The position numbers and the translations under genes were made by a program. A DNA stretch of 64,000 bases from Periplaneta americana (lineage: Eukaryota; Arthropoda; Insecta; Blattodea; Blattidae), in the NCBI RefSeq assembly GCF_040183065.1, contig NC_091119.1:67233892-67297891 (forward strand), written 5' to 3'. The notes under the pieces are model-generated. The model did not search any database. It was not told the origin of the DNA and worked only from the letters and a program-made list of their open reading frames with translations. Positions within the stretch are counted from its first letter, which is position 1. Every line of letters starts with the position of its first letter. Positions 31,986-42,949 of this stretch are shown here, piece by piece.

Positions 31986-33189
31986 TTCAACAACAGCATC
32001 TTTCCCCCTTTGGTTCCTAGGATAATTTTTGGTATTGCCTGCATTATACATCCTGAACTACTAGGTACTTAAAAGTTTGGAAGAATTTATGTCGAATTTT
32101 GTTACTAAGTAACGAAGAGCAATGGATTCAGTAAGCATTGTTTATACGATTGTAGGTAATTCCATTTCGGAATCGAGAATATTTGGTTTCAGAAACAATG
32201 CATTCGGAATGAAGACCATTCGGAACTAAGATTGTTCGGAAAACAGAATTCGGAAGTACATTCATGAACCGTCTTACAAGTGACCACGAACTGATCAGAG
32301 GTCCTTCGAATAACATCTGCTGTCCAGAAACACAGTTCCCTATTCGCGTCCATTAGACCCACATGAGTGCATATATGTGTAAAATGATTTTGAAAAGTCC
32401 AATTTAATTAAGACAAAGTCTAGAAAAATTAAATCTACAGCTACAGTGGTAATCTTAATCGCACCTTAAATACAAGAAGATAAAATAGTTTTATAATATT
32501 ATAAAATTAGTATAATGTTTCAGTGTTGTTAAATCATAATTTCATTTTCCAGGTAACATTAAATACTTTGCATATTATAGTGTTATAGAAGTTCTCCGCT
32601 GTCTGAATCACTGTTGTGAACATCGCATATTGCTAACCGAGAATTAACTGCATTCTGCTATTGCCTTCTCGTGATGTCGTAGTTCTGTAGCTAGAATTAC
32701 CCTCAATTCCACATGCTTCTGTTCATTAATATTTGTAATTTTTATTTAGCTACACTCTAAATTACTGTACTTCCTTGATAATCTCTTAGTATTATTTTGT
32801 CGAAAATTTTATTGCCACATAATTCCTAGTCAATATATTATATGTAATCCGGTAATGTATCCTTACACAATCACTTTGTTGATTTAAAGATAAATTAGAA
32901 TCTTAACAATAATTGTATCTTTAACAGATATTTTTATTCCACTGCACATTTCCTCTATTAAAACTGTAAATATTTTAAGTTGTGGCAGCAAAGGTGAGCT
33001 GCATCTGTTCTAAGTTCTTTCAGTGGAAGCTTACTTCACTACAGTGGTTACTGAGTGGACAGAAATGCAGACTGCTTTTACTGGATGTGTAACTGTGATA
33101 TTATTACATATATACAAATTTAATAATCTTGTACTCCAGAGCATTTATTTTACTGGAGAAATATATGAGGACGTAATAATGAAAATTCA
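31986..33189. other. No gene; contains a TTCGGAA cluster
   Basis: AT-rich. At 32166, 32203, 32219, 32235 and 32249 the word TTCGGAA occurs five times within 90 bp, the middle ones spaced 16, 16 and 14 bp. Its meaning is unknown. No coding frame is recognised. Confidence 0.5.
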
Positions 33190-33430
33190 GCCACCGGCGT
33201 GGCTCAGTCTGTTAAGGCGCTTGCCTGCAGGTCTGAAGTTGTGCTTGGGTGCGGGTTCGATCCCCACTTGGGCCGATTACTTGGTTGGGTTTATTCCGAG
33301 GATTTCCCCAATATTAAGATGAATGCTAGGTAATCTATGGCGAATCCTCGGCCTCATCTCGCTATCACCAATCTCATCGATGCTAAATAACCTAGTAGTT
33401 GATACAGCATCGTTAAATAACCAACTAAAA
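33190..33430 (+). mobile_element. tRNA-derived SINE, full-length copy
   Basis: Head with box A TGGCTCAGTCTGTTAAGG and box B GGTTCGATCCC, then TTGGTTGGGTTTATTCCGAG, GGCGAATCCTCGGCCTCATC and the tail TTGATACAGCATCGTTAAAT followed by an A run at 33427. Same family as the minus-strand copy at 3606-3860, at opposite orientation. The stop-free translation here is accidental. Confidence 0.88.
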
Positions 33431-34509
33431 AAAACGGAAATTAAATAGGAAACAGAACTGAAATTGTGCCCAACAGAGACATACACTTTGCAATACATAC
33501 AACATTGAAATATTAAACAGTTAATAATTTCTTGACTTATAACCAAGACAATGGAAACTTACTTTGATATTCCAACACCAAGATGAAGGGTAAAATCTTA
33601 ATTTCTAAAATGACAATACATTTAACTATTGTATGCAATATTCAATAACCTTTTATGCTACAACAATGTAGAAATTTTAGGTAATGCATAACAAAAATAG
33701 ACTTCAGAATATTCATTTTTGAAAATTTGCATCATTCAAGAAAGTTAGAACATCCAACACTGAAGAATCGTTCGAATTTTTATGTTTGCACTTGAAAGTT
33801 ACGACTCTTCTGCTGTAATAGAAAACTCGCAAGATTTAATTAAACGTGTAACAAAACCGAAGTTGGAATAAACTGCAATAATGTGCAACGAAAATGTAAC
33901 TAAACATAGAGGGCAAGTGAACTCTGGTTGAAAGATAGTCGTAAAACAAGAAGAGACACAGTCGCCTTATTCATATTGGCAAATAGTGAGAACTGACTGC
34001 GTGGAGAAACATCTTCAGTACCTCAATATAAAAGACTGAAAATAACTCCTGATATTATTATGAGTAATGGATCAGTAATAAGAACAATGGTGATGTGAAA
34101 AGGGACAATATAAAGTATTAAGACAATGCTAGAGAACATTAAATAACGTAAAGCTTACTTTAAAGAAAACGAAAACATCATGTTTGAAATGTAAAAAAAT
34201 GGTCAGTAGAAATGTACATCTCTAGGGCAGACGAAAAAATATGTACGGTGATTTATTATATAAATGTAATAACCATCACCATATTAAGGGAAATATATAT
34301 TTTGGCAAATCTTCAGAATTCAGATGGTCAAGACAATTATACCGAGGAAAGAAATTACTCAAAAACAAGCAGCAAATGGAATTGGAAATGGTGTGCGCAA
34401 TAACTGAACGGGATATAATCTTCTTCTTAATATTGTTCTAAATTAAGGGTGTAGATTACTGCTATAACACTTGGGCACAAATGGCCCTTTGTGCACCCCA
34501 TACACTGGA
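33431..34509. other. No gene; AT-rich
   Basis: AT-rich. Two overlapping short frames at 34212-34441 lack domain-like sequence. Nothing recognised. Confidence 0.45.
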
Positions 34510-35430
34510 GATCAGCCCAGGGGACTGCAATGCATTACCAGCTTTGCTATGCTACTGGGATTAATTTCCTCAGAAGACAATGTTTCTTTCCCGAGACAAC
34601 GATGCCTGATGGGCTTAGATCTGAGCAATCTAGCAAAATGTCAAGTGATAACTCGGCATCCATCCTACATTTCCTACAAGTTGAGTCATCATTAAGGCTC
34701 AATATATGTAGGTGACAATATGTAGATGGCAGTGTCCGGTCAAAATTCCAGTTAACCATCTTAAAAATTATCCTTTCCAATGGCAGGATTGTTCAGTTGA
34801 TTCAGGTTTAGATTCTAAACTTTTTATCAGGCTCTTCTTTAGAACCTATATGATTATATACTTAGAGATGCCAACACAGGGTTCAGGGCCATACCATTGG
34901 AAGGAAGTTCCTTGATTGGCCAATAGGCGGCTTGTTATTGTCATACATTCCACTGTGCCCTGGGACATTTTGATAGATATTTTCCAGACTAGTTCTGCAT
35001 TCTTCAACCAGCCTGGAGAAAAACTCTGTGCACACTTAGCATACCCTGTGTAGTCTATCAGAGCAAATAATGATATTCAGGCCTTGACATGATATATTTA
35101 GATTTTCCTGAGCGCAAGCTAATATAATAAACACTTCAGCTTGCAAAACCGTAGTATATTGACCAACGGTGATAGATATTCTAGCTCTGGGTCTTATGTC
35201 ATAAATCCCTGCTCCAGCATCGCTGTCAGTTCTGGAGCCATCCATGAAGCACACCAGACTACGACATGGAAATTGGTTAAGGTGACCTCTCTCCCATTCT
35301 TCCCTGTCAGGAAAATTTAAACAAAAGTATTTATATGTTGAACAGGAGTCATACTTCCTGTCTTGTAACAATAACGAGATTGATATCAGTTGCCATTTTC
35401 CAAATATGTGTCTAGCTACGTGCTTCATTT
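34510..35430 (-). pseudogene. LINE-E: RNase H and C-terminal tail, decayed
   Basis: On the minus strand the RNase H begins SLVCFMDGSRTDSDAGAGIY, then QYTTVLQAEVFIILACAQEN and LNIIICSDRLHRVC. The first Asp, the Glu and the second Asp are recognisable. Shifted pieces follow: SRLLANQGTSFQWYGPEPCV, then TGHCHLHI and DDSTCRKCRMDAELSLDILL of the zinc-knuckle end. This is the order found in RNase H-bearing LINEs of the Jockey/R1/I kind. Several frameshifts. The RT lies beyond the truncation. Confidence 0.75.
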
Positions 35431-35439
35431 CTCCCTATC

Positions 35440-36130
35440 CACTGGCCAAGCCCATGTAGTTGAGACATACACTTTCCCCTTCAAGTACCCCCTCTCCCCT
35501 AAATAAAAGTTACATGTTGACAAATCTAGTGACTGCGATAGCCACAAGCCTTTGCTCACAGTCCGCTTTTCGGTGAACATGTGATGAATACGCGTAAGTG
35601 ACCTCTCAGATGTGTCGGATGTTGCTCCATCTTGTTGAAAGAAGCAGTAATTACGCTCCTCTTCCTTAGTTGGGAATAGAATTCATCCAAGAAAGTCAAG
35701 TCTACATCCGTGTTGACTGTAGTGTCGAAGAATATTGGACAGATAATGTATGTTGCAGTCATAGTGCACCACACACCGATCTTTTGGTTGCATAGGGGTT
35801 ATTCGTACACTAGGTTAGAATTTTCTGTCGCCCAGTACCTGTTTTGAGAGTTTACATATCCCGATAGAAGAAACCAAGTCTCATCAATCATGATAAACAA
35901 CAGCGGGTCCAAATCACTATCTGTAATCATATTCAACAACCAGCAGTAGAAATTTAAACATTTATTCTTATCAGGCTCCTTCAGTTGTATAGCTGTCACT
36001 CGGTATGGTTTGAATTTCAAAGCCTTCAACACACATCCGTAAGTGTTGAGCCAATTTCGTGGTGGACTTTCGAGGACTCCTAGTCATCATTTCCTGAATT
36101 CATGCCGTAAGTTGAAGTGTCCGGACAGAA
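35440..36130 (-). pseudogene. Mariner/IS630-like transposase remnant
   Basis: Minus strand: an HTH-like start TRSPRKSTTKLAQHLRM, then LKALKFKPYRVTAIQLKEPD, DPLLFIMIDETWFLLSGYVN (first catalytic Asp), a WATEN segment, VWCTMTATYIICPIFFDTTV, then FNKMEQHPTH where FQQDGAxxHT is expected, so the second Asp is gone. The end is GLWLSRSLDLSTCNFYLGER and GYLKGKVYVS. This matches the DDD/E transposases often annotated as Tc3-like or histone-lysine-methyltransferase-SETMAR-like in insects. Frameshifts at about 36035 and 35790. No TIRs identified. Confidence 0.75.
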
Positions 36131-36259
36131 AGCGAGCAGAATCCATGTATTATTGATGAACCGAAGGGTAACATCAGGAATAGCATCTGCACTATCATCC
36201 GTGAGAAATTAACACGTGTTTATATGAACCTGTTAAGATGTGCACAGAAGTGTCTAGAT

Positions 36260-36437
36260 CAATGGTCGTCAGCACTTGCTAAAATATGCAATGGATACGC
36301 GGTGCCATCCCATGTGCACCATCGTGTAACAGGGAGAGATAGCATACCCGCTAGCAGCTACGAGAGCACTATAGTGCACTGCATTTTCCGCGGGTAAGAG
36401 AGGCTAGCCCCAGCGTGCTCTGTGCTGATGACCCCTG
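36260..36437. mobile_element. hAT MITE, copy 2 (178 bp, 8-bp TSD)
   Basis: Left end CAATGGTCGTCAGCAC, inverse of right end CAGGGGTCATCAGCAC, exact duplication GTCTAGAT at 36252-36259 and 36438-36445. Interior shares GCATACCCGCTAG and AAGAGAGGCTAGCCCCAG (inverted) with copy 1. Non-coding. Confidence 0.9.
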
Positions 36438-36445
36438 GTCTAGAT

Positions 36446-37263
36446 GTTGGTGGAGGGCACTTTCAACATCCATTACGAAGGTTAGCACAGGACATTTTAT
36501 TCCATTCCTTTGAAAAAAATTTTGTTTCAAATCGAATGAGAAGAGGTGGGCCTGTTTTATCTGCCCAACCCCGCAGTTATTGATATGGAAAAAATGGGTA
36601 GAAATATTGACATGTTTGTTTCCATATATTATTCACAATTTCCAATCCAAATGTTATTTATGTAGAGTATTTCAAGAGTAGAAAGAGAGAAACTTCAGTA
36701 AATATAAAAAGATAGAGAGAAAATGGAGGAAAGAGAGAAAACCACAAAATAGAGAAACAAGAAATAAAAGTTATTAAATTCGTATGAAAAAATATTATTC
36801 ATCGTACCAAAAGTTATCTTACACTTTACCTATCATATATACATTTATGTGAACGGTTCTACAAAAAGAAAAAAATGGGAGACAAAAAGAATGACATCAA
36901 GTATTTCTTCATATTTGTCGTTGCACAAACATACAGTGACTGATTATATTGTATTGGAGTATTTTAATAATGTGACTTCTACAAATTGAAACAAAAGAGA
37001 TATGAAATGTAAACCTAAATATTGATTCATGTCACAGAGTATGAACAATGATTGAAAATAACAAAGAATGAATAATGGATGTACTTGCCCATATGGTAGG
37101 GAGGTTGGGATGGGCAGGGCGGAACACGACATGCAGCCACCTCCTCGTGGTGAGTTCTGGGTTGTTTCAGTTCGTAGAGAATGAAACAAGCAAACAGCTG
37201 CATCTCAACTGTGAATGGTGGTACGAAAATTCATACAGAATGCAAGGGTCCACACCTGTGGAA
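36446..37263. other. No gene; AT- and purine-rich
   Basis: A purine-rich stretch at 36660-36780 (many GAGAGAAA words). Short frames around 36944-37260 are without domain-like sequence. Confidence 0.45.
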
Positions 37264-37500
37264 TAACAGTCAGCGCGTCTGGCCGCGAAACCAGGTGGCC
37301 CGGGTTCGAATCCCGGTTGGGGCAAGTTACCAGTTGAGGTTTTTTCCGGGGTTTTCTCTCAACCCAATACGAGCAAATGCTGGGTAACTTTCGGTGCCGG
37401 ACCCCGGAATCATTTCACTGGCATTATCACCTTCATTTCATTCAGACGCTAAATAACTGGAGATGTTGATACAGCGTCATAAAATAACCCAATAAAATAA
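37264..37500 (+). mobile_element. tRNA-derived SINE, second head type
   Basis: Head AGTCAGCGCGTCTGGCCGCG and box B GGTTCGAATCCCGG, then GTTTTTTCCGGGGTTTTCTC, GCCGGACCCCGGAATCATTT and the tail TTGATACAGCGTCATAAAAT followed by AATAAAATAAAAATAAAAAT. The tail matches the 3' end of the SINE at 33190-33430 although the tRNA head differs, so two heads share one tail. The antisense translation PNRDSNPGHLVSRPDALT is a phrase I remember from cockroach gene predictions. Confidence 0.88.
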
Positions 37501-37795
37501 AAATAAAAATAATACAAGGTGTTCAATAACAGTAACTTGACACACTAAGTCCTTAAGACAAAAGGAATAGAATCTTTTTTTTTCATTTTGCGTCCTTTCT
37601 TTTTATTTAGTAAGAAATAAATTTTGTTTCTATAAAAAATTCGCAGTGAATTCTGAAGCACTTGTCAACAGACGAAACACTTCCCTGGAGCACAGATGGC
37701 AGTCACGAGGAGACTGCCCTTATAACCTGTACCTACGGTGCTCAGGCTTAAGGTGAGACATGCATCTTGTAACAGTGTTGCAAAATACCTATTAC

Positions 37796-38000
37796 TTAAA
37801 CTGATTTAATATTAATTAAAGTATTGAAATGCTTCCAGGTATGGTGGGTCCCTATCACCACAGCATGGCGCGTTCTCAGGTTGCGGATAGAAGAGACAGC
37901 CTCCATGTATGGATGATAGGTGTGAATATATTGAGTAAACAGTCGCGGACAACAGATAAGGGGTGGTCCTCCAGCTTGGGGGTTGGGCAATGAACTAACA
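37796..38000 (-). other. Coding-like repeat fragment of unknown family
   Basis: The minus strand encodes PNPQAGGPPLICCPRLFTQY, then YMEAVSSIRNLRTRHAVVIG and THHTWKHFN. I recall very similar stretches, repeated many times, in cockroach gene predictions, which makes it a dispersed repeat and not a host gene. What element it belongs to is unknown. It directly precedes the LINE-A copy at 38030. Confidence 0.4.
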
Positions 38001-38029
38001 ACCCACCACCGTAAATAAGCAGCTTGTTA

Positions 38030-39223
38030 CGAAACCACGACATAAGCCTTGGATTCATAGATTTCAAAAAGGTATGTGACTCAGTTAAGAGAGAAGTTTT
38101 ATATAATCTTATTGAATTTGGTAATCTCAAGAAACTAGTTCAATTAATTAAAATATGCCTCAGTGAAATGTACAGCAGAGTCCATATAGATCAGTTTCTA
38201 TCTGATGCTTTTCCAATTCATTGCGGGCTAAAGCAAGGAAATGCACTATCACCTTTATGTTTTAACTTTTCTCTAGAACAGTGGTCATCAGAACACTGCA
38301 CTCTCGGGCTAGCGTCTCTTACCTGCAGATCTCTTACAGCACCAGTGTGCATCCAATGCTACTGGCGGGTATGCTTCCTCCTGCACGAGAGTGCATTTTG
38401 CCATGCACTGTTTACCCGTAATCCATTTCAGTCAGTCCTGACGACCACTGCTCTAGAATATGCCATTAGGAAAGTCCAGGATAACAGACAGGGTTTGGAT
38501 TTGAACGGATTATATCAGCTGCTTGTCTATGCGGATGACAATATTTTAGGAGAAAATCCACAAGCGATTAGGGAAAACGTGGGAATTTTACTTGAAGCAA
38601 GTACGAAATATATGGTTATGTCTTGTAACAGAACATAGTATGAAATGGAAATATAAAAATTGGAAATTTATCCTTTGAAAAGTGGATAAGTTCAAATATC
38701 CTAACAAAATATAAATGACATTTGGGAGGGAATTATACGCAGAATAAAATGGGAAATGCCTGTTATTACTCGGTTGAAAAGTTTTGTCATCTAGTTTGCT
38801 CTCAAAAGAGCAGAATATTAGAATTTATAAAACAGTTATATTACCGGTTGTTCTGTGGTTGTGAAACGTGGACTCTCACTTTGAGAGAGGAACAGAGGTT
38901 TAGGAAAATATTTGAGGCTAAGAAGGATGAAGTTCCAGCAGACTGGAGACAGTTACACAACGTAGAACTGCACGCATTGTATTCTTCATCTGATATAATG
39001 AGGAATATTGAATGCAGACGTTTGAGATGGATAGGGCATGTAGCACGCATGGGTCAATCCAGAAATGCATATAGAGTGTTAGTTGGGAGGCTGGGGAGAA
39101 GAAGACCTTTGAGGAGGCCGAGACGTAGATGAGAGGATAATATTAAAATGGATTTGAGGGAGGTGGGATATGATGGCAGAGGCTGAATTAATCTTGCTCA
39201 GGATTGGGACTGATGGCGAGCTT
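38030..39223 (+). pseudogene. LINE-A copy 4: RT palm to C-terminus, with MITE inside
   Basis: The longest LINE-A copy: [46 protein letters not shown], then the in-frame MITE, then [20 protein letters not shown] and [20 protein letters not shown]. The catalytic YADD is kept but one codon is missing after it relative to the 9.7-kb copy ([11 protein letters not shown]). After frameshifts: NACYYSVEKF, CETWTLTLREEQRFRKIF, EVPADWRQLHNVELHALYSS, RRLRWIGHVARMGQSRNAYR. It stops at GGCGAGCTTA, where the tail of LINE-F begins. The expected remaining 3' end is found only at 42617. Confidence 0.85.
38279..38450. mobile_element. hAT MITE, copy 3, inserted in frame in LINE-A
   Basis: Left end CAGTGGTCATCAGAAC, inverse of right end CAGTGGTCGTCAGGAC, exact 8-bp duplication CTCTAGAA at 38271-38278 and 38451-38458. 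Element plus one duplication copy is 180 bp, a multiple of three, and this frame has no stop, so the RT frame reads straight through it with 60 extra codons. Third copy of the family at 7459 and 36260. Confidence 0.9.
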
Positions 39224-42200
39224 ATTTTATTTTTATTTATTTTATTTTAAATCCACCACCAGCAGAAGCAGGCTTCCAATTACAGGTGGCTTACACAGAT
39301 ATATACACAAAATACATAATAAGAGAAAAAAACAACAGAACAAACAACACAAACGAAAGAAAGAAAATATATAATGGTAATAGATGCTAGAATATAATAT
39401 TACAGTTAATATAGTGCCAAATGTCAATATAATGATGCAAAATTATTTAAAAACTTGAGTAAAAACATTATAATACACTTCTTTATAATTTAAATATCTA
39501 AATATTGTATGAAATTTTTCAATTGTTAAACTGAAATCCAATTGAGAATCACAGTTTAAAGAAAGAGAGTTGTAAGTATTACACATAACAAACAATGGAG
39601 AGTTCTTGAAGAAAACAGTTCTAGGAATAGGAATAATAAAAGGTTGCCTATGACGTAATTCTGTTCTTTTTACATTGAACTGAAGGAATTTAAGAAAATC
39701 ACAGTTATTCAATATACCATTAACAGTCTTATAGAGTAAAATTTGGCTCTTTATTAATCATCGAGATTTTAAAGTTTTATAATTAAATTCAAAAAGTAAC
39801 TGATTATATGAAATTTGCTTGTCATAAGACGGCACGTGATGTTTTTTTTAAATATAAATAACGTAAAAATCTTTTCTGTATCCTTTCTATTTGCATCTGA
39901 TGGGACTGGAACTGGGGTGACCATATTACAGATGCATACTCTAGCTTACTTCTAACCACAGTTTTATAGAGAGTATCAATAGTATTTATATTTTTTAATT
40001 CTTTTGTATTTCTGATTATAAATCCTAATTTTCTATATGCATCAATTACCACGTGATTTAAGTGAATTTTAAAACATAAGTTGGGTGTAAAATAAATACC
40101 CAAATCCTTAAATGATTCTACTCTAGGTAACTTCACACCATTAATTTCATACGAATTTTGAGGAACTGCCTTATTTTTAGAATATGTCATAAAGCAACAT
40201 TTATTAAGATTTAACAGAAGAAAATTATCGATACTCCATCTATATAGTCTGTCCAAATCATGCTCTAGATCAAAAACGTCTTGTTGTTTGTCAATGACTT
40301 TATACAATTTAACATCATCAGCATATAGTAAACATTTAGTGTGCAAAATCTGTTGAGGTAAGTCATTGATATAAAGTAAAAAGAACAAGGGACCAAGATT
40401 AGATCCTTGGGGTACACCTGAAGTTACTGTGAATGGTTTTGATTTTACTTGATTGAATGAAACATACTGCTGCCTGTTTGTAAGATATGACGTTATTAAC
40501 TGTAAGTATGAAAAAGATAATCCAAAACTTGAAAGTTTATTAATTAAAATTTTATGGTCAATTTTATCAAACACTTTGGAAAAATCAAGGTATATCACGT
40601 CTAAATTCCTGCGATTATGTAATGTATTAAATGCCTTTTGTGTAAAATTAATTAGATTTGTTGTGGTAGACCTATGGGTGTAAAATCCATGCTGATTTAT
40701 ATCAATTGCACTATAAACATGTTGAAAAATTCGTGTATATAGAATCTGCTCAAATACCTTGGACGGGGCACAAACTATTGCATTGGGTCTATAATTTTCA
40801 ATTCTACTATTATCACCAGGTTTAAACACAGGGCAAACCTTTGTTAATTTCCACATTTTCGGAAAAGTTTTTGTTTTTAAAATTAAATTATACAACAAAC
40901 ATAAAGGATATATAAGTACTTCGAAACAAACTTTCAATACATAAGGAGGTAAATCATCTGGGCCACAAGATTTTTTAGGCTTTAATTTTTTTATAGCAGT
41001 CAAATATTCTTGTCTAGTTATAGGGTCAGTTGTTAATGGATAATTAATATAATCCGGTATTACCGTATTTTCTTTTTGAAGGTTGTGTGATATGTTTACA
41101 GAGTAAACCGAACTAAAGTAATCAGCAAACGCTTCGGAAATAGAATCATTACTATCAAAAATGTGATCTTGCCTAGTCATTAACTTTGCTGTGATATTTT
41201 TGCTAGTTCTCCTATTTTGTATATAGTTCCAAAATACTTTAGAGTCGTTTTTAAAAGTATTATCTATCTCAATAACATAACTATGATACGCATTATTTAT
41301 CATAGTTTTAACTCTCTTTCTAATTTGTTTAAATTGTTCTTTATTATACTGAGATAAATGCATCCTTCTCCTGAAATATTTTTTCAACTTGAGATTATTT
41401 ATAATTTCTTTTGTAAACCAGGATGGATATTTCTTTTTAGCTGAAACTCTTTTCTTTGGAACTGTAGAATCCATTACAGAATATAGTACTGAGTAAAAGT
41501 AAATCGTAGCAACATCAGTATCAGTAAACTGTGATGACAATTGCCAGTTAACATTGGAAAACAATTTATACAGTTCTAGGAAGTGAGCTTTCTGGAAATT
41601 ATACACATGAGTATAACTCTGTTTAACAAACTATTTTTGTCTCTTTAATGATATATTAACATTTAAGGCAGGGTGATAAGTATCAACAAATATAAGAGGA
41701 GAATCATCTTGTAATACACAGGCAATTCTATGGAAATTTGTAAGAATCAAGTCAAGCGTTTTTCCATTAGAATTTAAAATATTATTTATAGATTCTAAGT
41801 CATGCATAGAAAGGAAATGTGACAAAGCTCTGTAACAAGGTCCAGCACATAAAAGATTATAATTTGTGCCTGTAATTAGAGGCAAATTGAAGTCCCCTGC
41901 GATTAATAAATGCTTATTTTGGAGATTTGTATTATTTTCAAAAACCCTATAAAATGACAAATAATTTTCTAACTTTGAGCCAGGCGGAAAATACACTCCA
42001 ATAATAATATATACCTGGCCATGAATAATTGTTTGAATACATAATGCTTCAATATCACCAAATGGTAAATTGACACTTTTTGAGGCTACGTCCGACGAAA
42101 TCGCAATGAGGACTCCACCACCTCTTCTGTTCTATCACAACGATGAACATTATAATTAGAATTAAACAATTCTGTGTTATATACCTCATGATGTAGCCAT

Positions 42201-42330
42201 GTTTCAGTCAATACTATAATTTTATGTGAAATTAAAAGACTATTTAAATATAAATCAGTTGTCTTTGTGTTGAGACCTCTCACATTTTGGTAGTAAATAG
42301 TAAAATATTTACTACTAATGCTCATAATAT
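39224..42330 (-). pseudogene. LINE-F: CR1/Jockey-like element, endonuclease and RT
   Basis: 5' part at 42325-42086: FTIYYQNVRGLNTKTTDLYL, KIIVLTETWLHHEVYN. The endonuclease continues at 41996-41631 with LLIAGDFNLPLITG and TYHPALNVNISL. RT at 41606-39822 is one long frame: KKLKPKKSCGPDDLPPYVLK, RIENYRPNAIVCAPSKVFEQ, DVIYLDFSKVFDKIDHKILI, SGVPQGSNLGPLFFLLYIND, CLLYADDVKLY. The tail at 39712-39443 (RHRQPFIIPIPRTVFFKNSP) follows stops near 39820 and 39715. No RNase H. The 3' UTR ends in an AAATAAAATAAATAAAAATA tail at 39224-39250. Breaks at 42086 and 41631-41606 inactivate it, but the RT is fairly well preserved. Confidence 0.85.
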
Positions 42331-42425
42331 GCTTAAAAGAGGTTTAAAATAATTGAAAAATGTGTAAAATTCTATAGATATTAAGCTAACTTAGCTACAT
42401 CATCTATTGTTTTCAAAATCTGAAT

Positions 42426-42670
42426 ATTTCACCTTTCATAAACGAAATAGAACGTGTTCAAAACCAAGCTCTCAGGCTCATCACTGGTGGAATCAAAACA
42501 ACTCCAATAGATTCTGTGAGATTCCTCACTAATATTAACAGCATCAAAATGATAATAGAAGAAAAAGCAATGATTCAATATGAAAAACTTATCAGATTAC
42601 CAGGAAACAATTGGCATGTGAGGGCGGCAATGAACCTCCGGGTTCCTTAAAAGACATTTGTGATTAAGTA
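42426..42670 (+). mobile_element. Chimeric LINE fragment: LINE-B segment fused to LINE-A 3' end
   Basis: Bases 42426-42616 match 43301-43486 of the neighbouring LINE-B copy with only a couple of differences (ACCTTTCATAAACGAAATAG through ACAATTGGCAT). At 42617 the sequence switches to the LINE-A 3' end GTGAGGGCGGCAATGAACCT, then CCGGGTTCCTTAAAAGAC. The LINE-B part lacks both its usual 5' and 3' continuation. Either a template-switch product or an internal duplication with later rearrangement. Confidence 0.75.
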
Positions 42671-42949
42671 GTAAATACTTACTCTTAAACCGTAAATGTA
42701 ACAAAAAACATTATGCAAAATTATTTGTGGCCAGTAAAAAGTGTATTGTAGACATGTTTACAAAATGATAAATGTGTTTAAAAGGTAATGGAATAAAAAA
42801 ATAATCATATGAAATTATTATTGCTCGGAAAAGTAAGCGCAAAGGAATAATGTGGCATAGAATTTTTCCAGTTACACTATGCTCAGGATTCGTATCTCAA
42901 AGGACTGTCACCGAAATCCTTTCACTCTGTATAACATTACTCATTTTTA

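Noticed and set aside
33023-33322. ORF of about 99 codons around 33 kb
   Set aside because: Its second half is the head of a full-length SINE (box A and box B), and the first half has no domain-like sequence.
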